From positions 1 to 64,000 of the forward strand of contig NZ_LYBV02000009.1 in the NCBI RefSeq assembly GCF_001660705.2: a DNA stretch of 64,000 nucleotides, in the 5' to 3' direction. Both the position numbers and the translations under genes were made by a program. Positions 9,497 through 18,111 of the stretch are shown in pieces (within the stretch, counting starts at the first letter, position 1; the number at the start of each line of letters is the position of its first letter). The notes under the pieces were generated by a model that worked only from the letters and a program-made list of their open reading frames with translations, had not been told where the DNA came from and ran no database searches. This DNA comes from Saccharicrinis aurantiacus (lineage in GTDB: Bacteria; Bacteroidota; Bacteroidia; Bacteroidales; Marinilabiliaceae).

Positions 9497-9521
9497 GGTA
9501 CCTACTAGCATATAAATATAT

Positions 9522-9560
9522 ACAAGGACTATGGTGCAAGCTGTAGTCCTTGTTTGTTTT
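9522..9560 (+). terminator. Intrinsic terminator of leuS
   Basis: ACAAGGACTA pairs perfectly with TAGTCCTTGT around a 12-nt loop, followed by a T-rich tract. It lies 26 bp after the leuS stop codon. Confidence 0.85.
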
Positions 9561-9614
9561 AGTGTTTCATATCTTCAAGGAAGTCCTTAACAATGTTGTT
9601 CTGCCCTTTTGAAC

Positions 9615-9857
9615 GTTCGGTTTGGACTTCGCAACACTTGTTTGTTGTATTTGGCACGTTCACTTTGCATCTCGCAGACTTGTAAGGTATATATCGAACG
9701 TTCGTTTTGGTATTTACAAGGCTTGTTAAGTGCATTAGGTACGTTCGATATTGGTCCCGCAGGTTTGTTTGGTGTATTTGTAACGTTCAAGTTGGGCCGC
9801 GCAAGTTTGTTTGGTGTATTTGGCATGTTCAAAATGGCTACGCAGTGTTGTAATGGC
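9615..9857. repeat. 42-bp phased degenerate tandem repeat
   Basis: Six degenerate units begin with GTTC at 9615, 9658, 9700, 9743, 9785 and 9827 (spacings 43, 42, 43, 42, 42). Each starts with an ACGTTC-like box (the palindrome GAACGTTC in units 1 and 3) and most end in a TTTGTTTGGTGTATTTG-like stretch. Both strands are open across the array, but the alternating 42/43 spacing shifts the repeat relative to any frame, so I regard it as non-coding. The 42-bp period equals about four helical turns. Confidence 0.75.
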
Positions 9858-9900
9858 AAATTAATTTTAATGTATTTCGGAATATTACATGGCAGCATAA

Positions 9901-9934
9901 AATGAAAAGAGCTCACAGTATAACTGCAAGCTCT
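9901..9934 (-). terminator. Intrinsic terminator of nrfA
   Basis: On the minus strand AGAGCT pairs with AGCTCT and the stem continues through CAGT/ACTG, followed by TTTTCATTTT. It lies 26 bp past the nrfA stop codon. Confidence 0.75.
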
Positions 9935-9959
9935 AAAGAGGTAAATTATCTAACCTAAA

Positions 9960-11474
9960 TTAATTCATCGAAACATCATATTTAGCTTCTCTAGCATTAG
10001 CTTCTTCTTCCCATTGAGGAATTACGGTTTTTAAGAATTCGTCTTTCTCTGATTGAAGTTGATCAACATCTAAACCAATATACTTTTGAGCTTTTGCTTT
10101 AGTGCTGATATCAGGATAAGGAACTGCTTCATTATGTCCTAATTCAGATAATAAGCGACTTAGTTTTATTCTTCCTTCTTGAGCAATTGTAATTCCAGTG
10201 CCAATTACTCTACTAATCTCAACAGGAGAGTGGAAAGAACCACCATGACTTGCTGCTGCATAATCCCAACGCCATTGCGAGTGACGAATATCCATTAGTA
10301 TATCTTTCATTTGTTTATCTGTAGCACCAAGGTCCCAAGCTAATTTAGCTTCAACGTGGGCGCGTACAATTAATTCCTCTAGCTTATCGCGATTTTCAAT
10401 AATTCTATCTTGTCGCTGATATACATCTGCAATTAATTGATCTGTTTCCTGACGGTGACATACCTGACACGAGTTGGCAACATTATTAAGTGGACTTTGA
10501 ATATGGTGATCAGTATATTTTATACCACCTTCGCTTTTATATGGCATATGACAATCGGCACAAGAAACACCACGTTCGGCATGTATACCAGTCATGTGAA
10601 CTTCGTAACCTGGATGTTGTGCTTTTAACATTGGCGCTTTACTCATACTATGTGTCCAATCTGAGAATTCAATGTCATCATAATACTTCTCGGCACCTTC
10701 AACAGTCATTCCATTTTGCCATGGGAAAGTTAAATACGGCGATCCTGGTTTCTTCTTTTTATCAAAATAATACTCAACGTGGCATTGTGCACAAACCAAT
10801 GAGCGCATCTCTTGGTGCGAAGCCTCATTAATATCTTTACCCATTGATTCAAATGCTTCAACAAGTGCAGGTCGTGTAATTTTTAAATTCATGGTTTTAG
10901 AATCATGACAATCAGCACAACCAATATTATTCATAACCTCAGCACCTTTTTGTTCCCAAGTTCCTTTATAAAACTCTTCAGGTCCCATTTCTTCCATCAA
11001 GCGCGGAACATCGGGGCTTTTACATGTCCAACATGTATTTGGCATCGGACTTTTTTTCCCTTCCATTGGAGCGCCAGTACGTAATGTATTCTGTATATCT
11101 TCAACAGCATGCATATGTCCTCTTCCTTGGTTGTAATCTTTAGAAAAACCATATCCAGCCCAAAGAACAACTAGTCTTGGGTCTACATCAAGCATGTCTA
11201 TCATCGCAGAGCCATTGTATTTACTTGCATACAAAGTATCTTTAGTTTTTATATACGATTGATATTGATGCGGGAAATTCTGTCCCCAAATTTCGTTTCT
11301 TGGTTCAGTGCTCGAGTATTTTACTTGCGGAGTATAGGCAAAAACAGCTTCAGCTCTTCTTTCTGTTACTGATGAGGCTAATAATCCTAATAAAAACACA
11401 ACCACAACAGTTGCAAAAAACAGTACCCAGCCTAGCCAGGGTTTCTCTTTCATTTGTTCACTAATAGATTTCAT
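9960..11474 (-). CDS. nrfA: Pentahaem cytochrome c nitrite reductase
   Basis: A 504-residue periplasmic enzyme that reduces nitrite to ammonium with six electrons. Five haem sites are visible: the special active-site CWTCK motif at residues 148-152, where Lys replaces His as proximal ligand, and four CxxCH motifs at 186-190, 228-232, 305-309 and 336-340. An N-terminal hydrophobic segment (about 14-34) acts as signal peptide or anchor. It lies 28 bp downstream of nrfH, its membrane quinol-oxidising partner, so the pair forms the NrfHA complex. This gives the cell respiratory nitrite ammonification. No maturation genes are nearby. Confidence 0.97.
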   Translation of the reverse strand: MKSISEQMKEKPWLGWVLFFATVVVVFLLGLLASSVTERRAEAVFAYTPQVKYSSTEPRNEIWGQNFPHQYQSYIKTKDTLYASKYNGSAMIDMLDVDPRLVVLWAGYGFSKDYNQGRGHMHAVEDIQNTLRTGAPMEGKKSPMPNTCWTCKSPDVPRLMEEMGPEEFYKGTWEQKGAEVMNNIGCADCHDSKTMNLKITRPALVEAFESMGKDINEASHQEMRSLVCAQCHVEYYFDKKKKPGSPYLTFPWQNGMTVEGAEKYYDDIEFSDWTHSMSKAPMLKAQHPGYEVHMTGIHAERGVSCADCHMPYKSEGGIKYTDHHIQSPLNNVANSCQVCHRQETDQLIADVYQRQDRIIENRDKLEELIVRAHVEAKLAWDLGATDKQMKDILMDIRHSQWRWDYAAASHGGSFHSPVEISRVIGTGITIAQEGRIKLSRLLSELGHNEAVPYPDISTKAKAQKYIGLDVDQLQSEKDEFLKTVIPQWEEEANAREAKYDVSMN

Positions 11475-11502
11475 ATGCTTGAGTTTATTTTATTAAGTTG
11501 TG

Positions 11503-12093
11503 CTATTTGTTATTTTTTTTTAAATCTTTTATCCATTGAGGTAGGGGGCTTTCAGGTACGGGAACTCTCGCATTAGGTGTACTAGAAAGACTATTCACTC
11601 TACCATGCGGCGTTTCTCTATGGCACTCCCAACAAAGTCTATCATTAATATTGGAGTGTACATTTGGCATTTTTGATAATAACTTGTCGTCTTTAATTAA
11701 GCCTTCGTGACATCTAACGCAATTATTCTGAACCACATGTTTACCTTCATCCTTAATGAATATCACCTGAGGTTCAGCGCGCATTGTAAATATAGTAGCA
11801 TGTCGTAATCCATCCTTCGCTTTAAAATAATACTTGTTAAAAACATTATTATGAGGCACGTGGCAATCATTACAAGCAGCAACCTCCCTGTGCGAACTAT
11901 GTGTCCAAGTAGCATATTGAGGAGCCATAATATGACAATTTACGCATGTTTTAGGGTCATCAGATAAGTAGGAGTGAGCTCTTGAAACATAAAATACGTA
12001 TATAAAAAGCCCAACAAAAATACCGATAACAAGAATTACTGGAAAGATCCAATTTTCGGGAGGTTTAATGAAGTCAATAAGTCGTTTATTCAT
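11503..12093 (-). CDS. nrfH: Tetrahaem cytochrome c quinol dehydrogenase NrfH
   Basis: A 196-residue NapC/NirT-family membrane cytochrome. One N-terminal transmembrane helix (about residues 15-37) anchors a periplasmic domain with four CxxCH haem motifs at residues 50-54, 74-78, 125-129 and 154-158. In this family the protein oxidises menaquinol and passes electrons to NrfA. It is the first gene of the nrfHA operon. A 22-bp near-palindrome lies 47 bp upstream of the ATG and may bind a regulator. Confidence 0.95.
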   Translation of the reverse strand: MNKRLIDFIKPPENWIFPVILVIGIFVGLFIYVFYVSRAHSYLSDDPKTCVNCHIMAPQYATWTHSSHREVAACNDCHVPHNNVFNKYYFKAKDGLRHATIFTMRAEPQVIFIKDEGKHVVQNNCVRCHEGLIKDDKLLSKMPNVHSNINDRLCWECHRETPHGRVNSLSSTPNARVPVPESPLPQWIKDLKKNNK

Positions 12094-12139
12094 AATTCCT
12101 TAATTAGGATAAGTATTATTTATTTAAAAACAATAATAG

Positions 12140-12161
12140 TTTAGGTAACTAATTGCCTAAA
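12140..12161. promoter_or_regulatory. Candidate operator upstream of nrfH
   Basis: A 22-bp dyad: the left half TTTAGGTAACT and the reverse complement of the right half, TTTAGGCAATT, agree at 9 of 11 positions. It is centred about 57 bp before the nrfH start codon. The binding protein is unknown; CRP/FNR-family and two-component regulators are candidates. Confidence 0.45.
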
Positions 12162-12392
12162 TTAAATCAATTACTACTAAATCACAAATTAGATAATTTT
12201 ATAACTAACTAATAAGCAAGCTGTAATATTAATCTGCTTTTGTAGTATCTTGGTTATTAAGATACAATAAATACAAGTAAGAATAATTCTAAATTATTTA
12301 TAGGAGTGAATCATCTAATAAATAGAAAATCAGAATAAAAGTTAATATTTATGTTTTTATGCGCATTAGAACGATGAATAAATTGAGTTTGT

Positions 12393-12400
12393 TATATTTG
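12393..12400 (+). promoter_or_regulatory. Candidate -7 box for dapB
   Basis: TATATTTG matches TAnnTTTG and lies 52 bp before the dapB ATG. The -33 region is not clear. Confidence 0.4.
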
Positions 12401-12452
12401 TTTTTTTGGAAACAATAGTTCGTAATTAACAAATAATTCAAAATATATTACA

Positions 12453-13169
12453 ATGAATATCGCACTTATTGGATATGGTAAAATGGGTAAGGAAATTGAA
12501 AAGATTGCTCTTGAAAGAGGTCATACAATTTCTAGTAAGATTGACATGAATAGTCAGGATACTTTTGATGGAGAAGGTTTTAAAAAAGCTGACGTTGCCA
12601 TAGAATTTACTATTCCTGATGCTGCATATGGAAATTTTATCAATTGTTTTGAACGTAATATGCCTGTGGTTTCAGGAACAACAGGATGGCTAGATAAAAT
12701 TGAAGAGATAAAAGATTATTGTGAAAATAAAGGACAAACCTTTTTTTATGCCTCAAATTTTAGTGTTGGAGTAAACGTATTTTTTGAGATTAATAAAAAA
12801 CTAGCACAATTAATGAATGGTGTAGATGGTTATGATGTAACTATGGATGAAACACACCATATTCATAAATTAGATTCTCCAAGTGGAACAGCCATAACCA
12901 TTGCCGAAGGTATTATAGAGAACCTTGATTCAAAAAATGAATGGGTTGAAGGAGTAGATGCTAAAGATGGTCAGTTACATATTGAGGCCTATCGTAGAGA
13001 TGAAGTGCCTGGAATACATACAGTGAAATATGATTCAGATGTTGATGAAATCATTATTCATCACAGTGCCAAATCAAGAAAAGGTTTTGCCTTAGGTGCT
13101 GTATTAGCTGCAGAATATGCTGCTAAAAACAAAGGTTACCTAGGAATGAGCGATCTTTTAAAATTTTAA
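12453..13169 (+). CDS. dapB: 4-hydroxy-tetrahydrodipicolinate reductase
   Basis: A 238-residue NAD(P)H-dependent reductase of the lysine/diaminopimelate pathway. The N-terminus has the Rossmann GYGKMGKEI nucleotide-binding loop, and SGTTGW follows near residue 75. The catalytic and substrate-binding segment shows a THHIHKLDSPSGTA pattern, where the His pair and the Lys are the conserved acid/base residues and SPSGT grips the substrate. Its length is typical of short Bacteroidota DapB. It leads an apparent operon with lepB, 18 bp downstream, coupling peptidoglycan precursor synthesis to protein export only by position. Confidence 0.95.
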   Translation: MNIALIGYGKMGKEIEKIALERGHTISSKIDMNSQDTFDGEGFKKADVAIEFTIPDAAYGNFINCFERNMPVVSGTTGWLDKIEEIKDYCENKGQTFFYASNFSVGVNVFFEINKKLAQLMNGVDGYDVTMDETHHIHKLDSPSGTAITIAEGIIENLDSKNEWVEGVDAKDGQLHIEAYRRDEVPGIHTVKYDSDVDEIIIHHSAKSRKGFALGAVLAAEYAAKNKGYLGMSDLLKF

Positions 13170-13187
13170 AACTAAACTTAATCTAAT

Positions 13188-14630
13188 ATGTTTAAAAACA
13201 TTCCCTTAGCAAAATGGATTAAATTTGCTATTGCATTAATTGTATATATTCTTTGGGTAATTTGGGTTGGTAATTATTGGTTACTACCAGGTGTATTTGT
13301 AGTTTTCGACATCTACATATCAAAGAAGGTACCCTGGGATTATTGGAAGAATCCTAAAGACGGTAGTAAACCAAAAGCTTGGGTTGAGTGGGTTGATGCC
13401 TTGGTTTTCGCTTTAGTTGCTGTTTACTTTATTAACTTATTTTTGTTTCAAAACTATAAGATTCCAACATCTTCGTTGGAGAAGACTCTTTTAGTTGGAG
13501 ACCACTTATTTGTTAGTAAAGTAAGTTATGGCCCGCGTATACCGCAAACGCCATTGTCGTTTCCGCTTTTACAAAATACTGTGCCTGTAATTAATACCAA
13601 ATCGTATTTAGAATGGCCTAAATGGGAATATCGAAGATTAGCAGGTTTTGGTAAAGTTAAGAGGGATGATATTGTAGTATTTAATTTTCCTACGGGAGAT
13701 ACTGTACCTACGCTAGTTACAAATCCTGATTTCTACATTACTACTCGTAACCTTGGTTTGAGTATTGCTAGAGATAATCCGGCTTATTTAAAAGGTATTT
13801 CACCAGATAATCAGTGGAAATATAACGAGCAATTACGAGCATTAGGAAAAGCCTACGTTAATCAAAACGAGGGTACTTTTGGCGAGGTAGTATATCGTCC
13901 TGTAGATAGACGCGATAATTACGTAAAGCGCTGTGTTGCCATTGCGGGTGAAACATTCGAGGTAAAACATAATCAAATCTATATTAATGGCGAGGCAGTG
14001 GTTAATCCGAAAGGCTTACAACATTGGTATAACATTAGAACTGATGGCACCAAGTTTAATGATAAGTTCTTAGATAAAATGGAGATTTCAGCCGAGGATG
14101 CAAGTGGAATGGGCTTTGGTCCAACTTATAGACTTCCATTAACTGAAGAGAAGGCGGCACAAATGAAGTCGTTCCCTTTCATTAAACAAATTATGATGGA
14201 TGAGGAAGTGTCTGATTCTACATCTATGCCGCAAACTTGGCCATATAGTACTGATTATGTTTGGAGCAGAGATAACTTTGGTCCTTTATACATACCTGAG
14301 AAAGGTGCTACAGTTGATATTAATATGAAGAACTTAGTTCTTTATGATAGAATTATTACTGCCTACGAGGGTAATACCTTGGAAGTGAAAAATAACGATA
14401 TTTACATTAATGGTGAGCTTGCAACAAGCTATACTTTTAAAATGGATTATTATTTCATGTTAGGTGATAATCGCCACCAATCAGCCGATTCGCGTTATTG
14501 GGGATTTGTACCGGAAGATCATGTTGTAGGAAAACCATTGTTAGTTTGGCTTTCATTAAACAAAGACAAATCAATCTTTGGAGGGAAAATTAGGTTTGAT
14601 AGATTTTTTAAATGGGTTGCTAACGAATAG
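13188..14630 (+). CDS. lepB: Signal peptidase I
   Basis: A 480-residue, membrane-anchored serine-lysine protease that removes signal peptides at the outer face of the inner membrane. Two hydrophobic helices (about 14-42 and 68-88) precede the catalytic region. Box B reads IPTSSLEKTL with the nucleophile at Ser96 (Leu follows instead of the usual Met). Box D reads YVKRCVAIAG with the general base at Lys247. Box E is GDNRHQSADSRYWGFV. Compared with E. coli LepB it has a long insertion between boxes C and D, usual in this phylum. It is followed by a terminator-like hairpin and then by a paralogue. Confidence 0.95.
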   Translation: MFKNIPLAKWIKFAIALIVYILWVIWVGNYWLLPGVFVVFDIYISKKVPWDYWKNPKDGSKPKAWVEWVDALVFALVAVYFINLFLFQNYKIPTSSLEKTLLVGDHLFVSKVSYGPRIPQTPLSFPLLQNTVPVINTKSYLEWPKWEYRRLAGFGKVKRDDIVVFNFPTGDTVPTLVTNPDFYITTRNLGLSIARDNPAYLKGISPDNQWKYNEQLRALGKAYVNQNEGTFGEVVYRPVDRRDNYVKRCVAIAGETFEVKHNQIYINGEAVVNPKGLQHWYNIRTDGTKFNDKFLDKMEISAEDASGMGFGPTYRLPLTEEKAAQMKSFPFIKQIMMDEEVSDSTSMPQTWPYSTDYVWSRDNFGPLYIPEKGATVDINMKNLVLYDRIITAYEGNTLEVKNNDIYINGELATSYTFKMDYYFMLGDNRHQSADSRYWGFVPEDHVVGKPLLVWLSLNKDKSIFGGKIRFDRFFKWVANE

Positions 14631-14651
14631 CAATTAAATAATATATTGTAG

Positions 14652-14693
14652 AAAACAGGGATATTCATTTTTGATTAATCCCTGTTTTAGTAT
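14652..14693 (+). terminator. Terminator between the two lepB genes
   Basis: AAAACAGGGAT pairs perfectly with ATCCCTGTTTT around a 15-nt loop. The tail AGTATTT is only moderately T-rich, so read-through into the paralogue is possible. Confidence 0.6.
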
Positions 14694-14701
14694 TTAAGAG
14701 T

Positions 14702-15937
14702 ATGAGCAATAAGAATATACTTAAACTAATTACGAGTATTTTATTATTCTGGGTTGGAGTCTGGACTAGGAGCTTGCAACCCTTCATACTCATATTATTT
14801 ATTGGAGATACCGTAAATAATAGTCCATATTATAATCGGATTCACAACTTTCTGAAAACAAAATTAGATAAACGAGTTAAATGGGCGGAGTGGGGTCTTT
14901 CTCTACTAATTGGTGTTTGGATTATTTTCTTCGTTACAGATAATTTTATTCAGAGTTATAGTTTTCAAACCTCTTCGATGCAAGGGACAATAAAGTCAGG
15001 CGATGTTTTGTTGATCAATAAACTAGTTCCAGGTAAAAGACTTAGTCCAAATAATATTAGTGAATACAAGCGCACCAGAGGGTTAGATAACATTTCAAGA
15101 AAAGATATTATTGTGTTTAATTTCCCTGAAGGGGATACGCTGTTAATTGATAAACCAAACGAAAGTTATCATTATTTAAAGCGTTTATATCGCTTGAATC
15201 TATCAGAGAATAATAGTAATAGTTTTGATACAAAGCGATATTATTCAATAGAAGAACGACCACTTATTGTAAGTCGGGTATTAGGAATGCCAGGCGATTC
15301 TATTAGTATTATTGAAGGTTTATTTTATGCCAATAACACTATGGTAGAATACCCAGATTCTTCAATCGGTAGGTATCAAATTATTGACAATAAGGAAGCC
15401 ATTAATAATAAACTGATAAAACCTTACAATACCTTATATTCTTCAGAAGGATTCAAATGGGAAATATTTCAAAAAGATTACGAGCTCTATAAGGATTCTA
15501 TTACCTGGCTAAAACCAGATATAAATTCTAAAAATTATCCCGAGCCCTTTATTTACCCATTTGATAAGCATCTTCTTTGGAATAAAGATTTTTTAGGCCC
15601 TATTTATATCCCCCAAAAGGGAAGTAGTATTGAAGTTAATAATAGCACAATAGCTATTTATCGACGGGTTATAGAAACCTATGAGCAAAATGAAGTGGAA
15701 GTAGTAAACGGGGTTATATACATCAATGGCGAAATTCAGAAAAGCTATACTTTTAAAATGAATTACTATTGGGTTCAAGGTGATAATCGTTCACATTCTT
15801 TTGATAGCAGGTATTGGGGTTTTTTACCAGAGAATCATATAGTAGGCAAAACAAATTTTACAATTGCTTCAGTAGATCATTCTAATAGAAGTTCAGGATA
15901 CTTTAGATTGCATCGCTTTTTTAAAAATCTTGAGTAA
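14702..15937 (+). CDS. Signal peptidase I paralogue lacking catalytic Lys
   Basis: A 411-residue paralogue of the preceding gene with the same layout: N-terminal helices (about 8-35 and 62-80), box B QTSSMQGTI with the expected nucleophile Ser92, and box E GDNRSHSFDSRYWGF near the C-terminus. Box D reads LIVSRVLGMPGD, so the general-base lysine that precedes Arg is replaced by Ser191; there is no neighbouring lysine that could substitute. ER-type signal peptidases use His at this position, but Ser is not a known replacement. The protein may be catalytically inactive, use another base, or act as a partner of LepB. It is more AT-rich than lepB. Confidence 0.85.
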   Translation: MSNKNILKLITSILLFWVGVWTRSLQPFILILFIGDTVNNSPYYNRIHNFLKTKLDKRVKWAEWGLSLLIGVWIIFFVTDNFIQSYSFQTSSMQGTIKSGDVLLINKLVPGKRLSPNNISEYKRTRGLDNISRKDIIVFNFPEGDTLLIDKPNESYHYLKRLYRLNLSENNSNSFDTKRYYSIEERPLIVSRVLGMPGDSISIIEGLFYANNTMVEYPDSSIGRYQIIDNKEAINNKLIKPYNTLYSSEGFKWEIFQKDYELYKDSITWLKPDINSKNYPEPFIYPFDKHLLWNKDFLGPIYIPQKGSSIEVNNSTIAIYRRVIETYEQNEVEVVNGVIYINGEIQKSYTFKMNYYWVQGDNRSHSFDSRYWGFLPENHIVGKTNFTIASVDHSNRSSGYFRLHRFFKNLE

Positions 15938-15980
15938 CTTAGCTTAAATTTTAAAAGTTATTACATCAAAACTTAATTAT

Positions 15981-16250
15981 ATGAAGAAGTCATTCTGGGT
16001 ATTAATAGTTCTTGCAGTGTTGATCGTTATGTTTTCTGTTCAAAATGCATCAACCGTTGAGTTTCATTTCTTTACTGTAACATCAGAAATATCATTAGCC
16101 GTATTGCTAATTATTACGTTTATAAGTGGCGTTTTAATCGGAGCAATATACTCTTCGTTGGCCCGAAGAAATAAAAAGAATAAGAACGAAAGTGTTAAGG
16201 ATATATCTATAGCAGAAGATGAAAATATAGATTCTGCAGATGGTAAATAA
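15981..16250 (+). CDS. LapA-domain (DUF1049) membrane protein
   Basis: An 89-residue protein with two hydrophobic helices (about 5-22 and 38-60) and a charged, Lys/Asp-rich cytoplasmic tail. The pattern QNAS-x-VEFHFF between the helices is typical of the LapA (lipopolysaccharide assembly protein A, DUF1049) domain, first seen in E. coli, where LapA/LapB tune LPS synthesis via LpxC turnover. No LapB-like TPR protein is next to it. It sits between the lepB paralogue and wbqC in a same-strand series and is likely co-transcribed. Confidence 0.75.
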   Translation: MKKSFWVLIVLAVLIVMFSVQNASTVEFHFFTVTSEISLAVLLIITFISGVLIGAIYSSLARRNKKNKNESVKDISIAEDENIDSADGK

Positions 16251-16286
16251 CCGTTCTTAGATTACAATTATTTAGTTTAAATATTT

Positions 16287-16922
16287 ATGCAAAGCATATT
16301 TACCTCAAGTTACCTACCTCCAGTTCAGTTTTTGTCACATTGGGTTAATACCGATGAACCAATTATTGAAGCGCATTGCAACTATGCGAAACAAACCTAC
16401 AGAAACCGATGTGATATTTTAGGTGCTAATGGTCCTATTTCGTTAATTGTCCCGGTTATAAAGGGGCGAAGGCCAAAGGTGGTATCCAAAGATGTTGAAA
16501 TTGCCTATTACGAGCGATGGCAAGATCTGCATTGGAGGTCAATATTATCGGCCTATAAATCATCTCCATTTTTTGAATATTATATGGATGAATTCGCAAT
16601 CTTTTATGAGAAACAGTATAAGTTCTTATTAGATTTTAATAATGAGCTAATGCAAGTAGTATTAGATGCTTTAGATATCAATAAAGACTTAAAATTTACT
16701 GAGAAATTTGATAGAGTATTGGCTGATGATATTATGGATTATAGAGAGATTATCCATCCTAAAAAAGACTATAGTCAACTAGATTTAAACTTTAAGCCTA
16801 TAAAATACCGACAGGTTTTCTCTGATCGTTATGAATTTATCCCAAATTTAAGTGTGATTGACCTAATATTTAACAAAGGTCCTGAAGCTATTGATTTGCT
16901 TGAAGATTCTATTTTAAAATAG
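16287..16922 (+). CDS. WbqC family protein
   Basis: A 211-residue protein with the N-terminal SSYLPPVQFLSHW pattern and the internal RNRCDILGANGP-x-x-L-x-VPV segment characteristic of the WbqC-like family. Members occur in O-antigen clusters and as solitary genes in Bacteroidota; the biochemical role is not firmly established, though a part in synthesis of acylated amino sugars has been suggested for some. It has no signal peptide and should be cytosolic. Its last 14 bp overlap the 3' end of the convergent Nudix gene. Confidence 0.85.
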   Translation: MQSIFTSSYLPPVQFLSHWVNTDEPIIEAHCNYAKQTYRNRCDILGANGPISLIVPVIKGRRPKVVSKDVEIAYYERWQDLHWRSILSAYKSSPFFEYYMDEFAIFYEKQYKFLLDFNNELMQVVLDALDINKDLKFTEKFDRVLADDIMDYREIIHPKKDYSQLDLNFKPIKYRQVFSDRYEFIPNLSVIDLIFNKGPEAIDLLEDSILK

Positions 16923-17337
16923 ATTTCTTTATATCCGAAATGATTTTATCATGATCAAAAGCCAACTTAGGTAGCTTATTAATTTTAAACCATTGTACAT
17001 CTATTGCATCATCCTGTGCAATGGCTTTTAATTCTTCTTCTACAAACGTGTAGTAAACCACAGATATGGTCCTCCCACGAGGATCTCTATCAATAGAGTC
17101 GTATATACCAAACTGGGTTAGTTCCTCACAAATTATCCCAGTTTCCTCTTTCAACTCCCTGTGGGCTGCAGTAACAAGTGTTTCATCCATGTCTAAAAAA
17201 CCACCAGGGAATGCCCAAGAATCTTTGTAAGGTTCATTTTTGCGTTTAATTAGTAGAACGCTAGGTTCATTTTTTGCACATAGGATTATGGAATCAACAG
17301 TAAGTGATGCTCTAGGAAAATCGTAGGTAAAGGCCAT
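16909..17337 (-). CDS. Nudix hydrolase
   Basis: A 142-residue protein whose Nudix box fits Gx5Ex7REUxEExGU: Gly46, Glu52, Arg60-Glu61, Glu64-Glu65 and Gly67-Ile68. These residues bind Mg2+ and cleave nucleoside diphosphates linked to another group. The N-terminal segment with TVDSIILC and LLIKRKNEPYKDSWAFPGGF suggests a relative of ADP-ribose or NAD-type Nudix enzymes, but the substrate cannot be read from sequence. The ATG begins directly after the stop codon of the upstream NlpC/P60 gene, so translation is likely coupled. Confidence 0.88.
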   Translation of the reverse strand: MAFTYDFPRASLTVDSIILCAKNEPSVLLIKRKNEPYKDSWAFPGGFLDMDETLVTAAHRELKEETGIICEELTQFGIYDSIDRDPRGRTISVVYYTFVEEELKAIAQDDAIDVQWFKINKLPKLAFDHDKIISDIKKSILK

Positions 17338-18111
17338 TTATAAAATTCGTTTGATCACTCTTAGCTTATGTGAGTAGGTGTTTTTATCGCGTTTGAAAAT
17401 ACCTTGATGGTCAAGCTGATCAATTCTAACTTCGCCATTTGCATGAATGATTTGACCTCCACCAATGCAGATTCCTACATGTATTACTTTCCCTTCTTCA
17501 TTATCAAAAAAAGCAAGATCACCCACAGTGGCTTCTTCAACAAATTCAACTGTTTCTCCAAAGTTAACTTGTTGCGATGCATCGCGAGGTAATTTTAGGC
17601 CATTAATTTTATAAACTATTTGAGATAAGCCTGAACAATCAATACCAAAAAAAGAACGGCCACCCCATAAATATGGAGTATGTAGTAAAGATGTTGCAAC
17701 TTCTCTAATTCCTATTTCTTTAGCAGCCGGAAGCTGACCTGATATGAAATAATCATTTTTACCTATGGCAAAACTATTGCGATCATGTCCGTTAAATACA
17801 ATTCTACTTCCAGCAGGAATGGTAATAGGAGCGCTGGATCCATCTTGAACAATTTTAATGTAAGGAACAGGAACCATCCAAGCATCCGCATCTTTCCATA
17901 ATTCATATTGAGTTTGAGCAACTTCAAAAACTAAGTTTGAGTCAATCCATCCCTCGTAACCATCAAAGTCCATTTTTATCTTAGCCCACTTATCCGTTTT
18001 TTCTGTTACCTGATAAGTTTCTCCAAATAAGATTTGCGTTACCAATTCTGAACGTTCAGAAGCTTCGCTTCGCACTGGAATGTAACTAAATACACATATA
18101 GATCCCTTCAT
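17338..18111 (-). CDS. NlpC/P60 peptidase with SH3-like domains
   Basis: A 257-residue cysteine peptidase. Residues 1-125 form two SH3b-like modules and residues 130-257 an NlpC/P60 domain with Cys159 (in DCSG), His211 (HVGI) and His223 (HANG). The order resembles YkfC, a gamma-D-glutamyl-diamino acid endopeptidase that trims murein peptides. There is no signal peptide or lipobox, so a cytosolic role in recycling imported cell-wall peptides is more likely than wall cleavage; this is inference. It leads a tight two-gene unit with the Nudix hydrolase. Confidence 0.85.
   Translation of the reverse strand: MKGSICVFSYIPVRSEASERSELVTQILFGETYQVTEKTDKWAKIKMDFDGYEGWIDSNLVFEVAQTQYELWKDADAWMVPVPYIKIVQDGSSAPITIPAGSRIVFNGHDRNSFAIGKNDYFISGQLPAAKEIGIREVATSLLHTPYLWGGRSFFGIDCSGLSQIVYKINGLKLPRDASQQVNFGETVEFVEEATVGDLAFFDNEEGKVIHVGICIGGGQIIHANGEVRIDQLDHQGIFKRDKNTYSHKLRVIKRIL

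Larger units (their letters stand above)
12094..12452. other. Divergent intergenic region nrfH/dapB
   Basis: 359 bp with no gene. It holds a candidate operator for nrfHA (12140-12161), an AT-rich middle without recognisable structure, and a TATATTTG box (12393-12400) before dapB. Confidence 0.6.

Noticed and set aside
9587-9916. Overlapping reading frames on both strands in the repeat array
   Set aside because: Both frames come from the degenerate 42/43-bp repeats; the uneven spacing breaks any conserved peptide repeat, and no start region or family match is seen.
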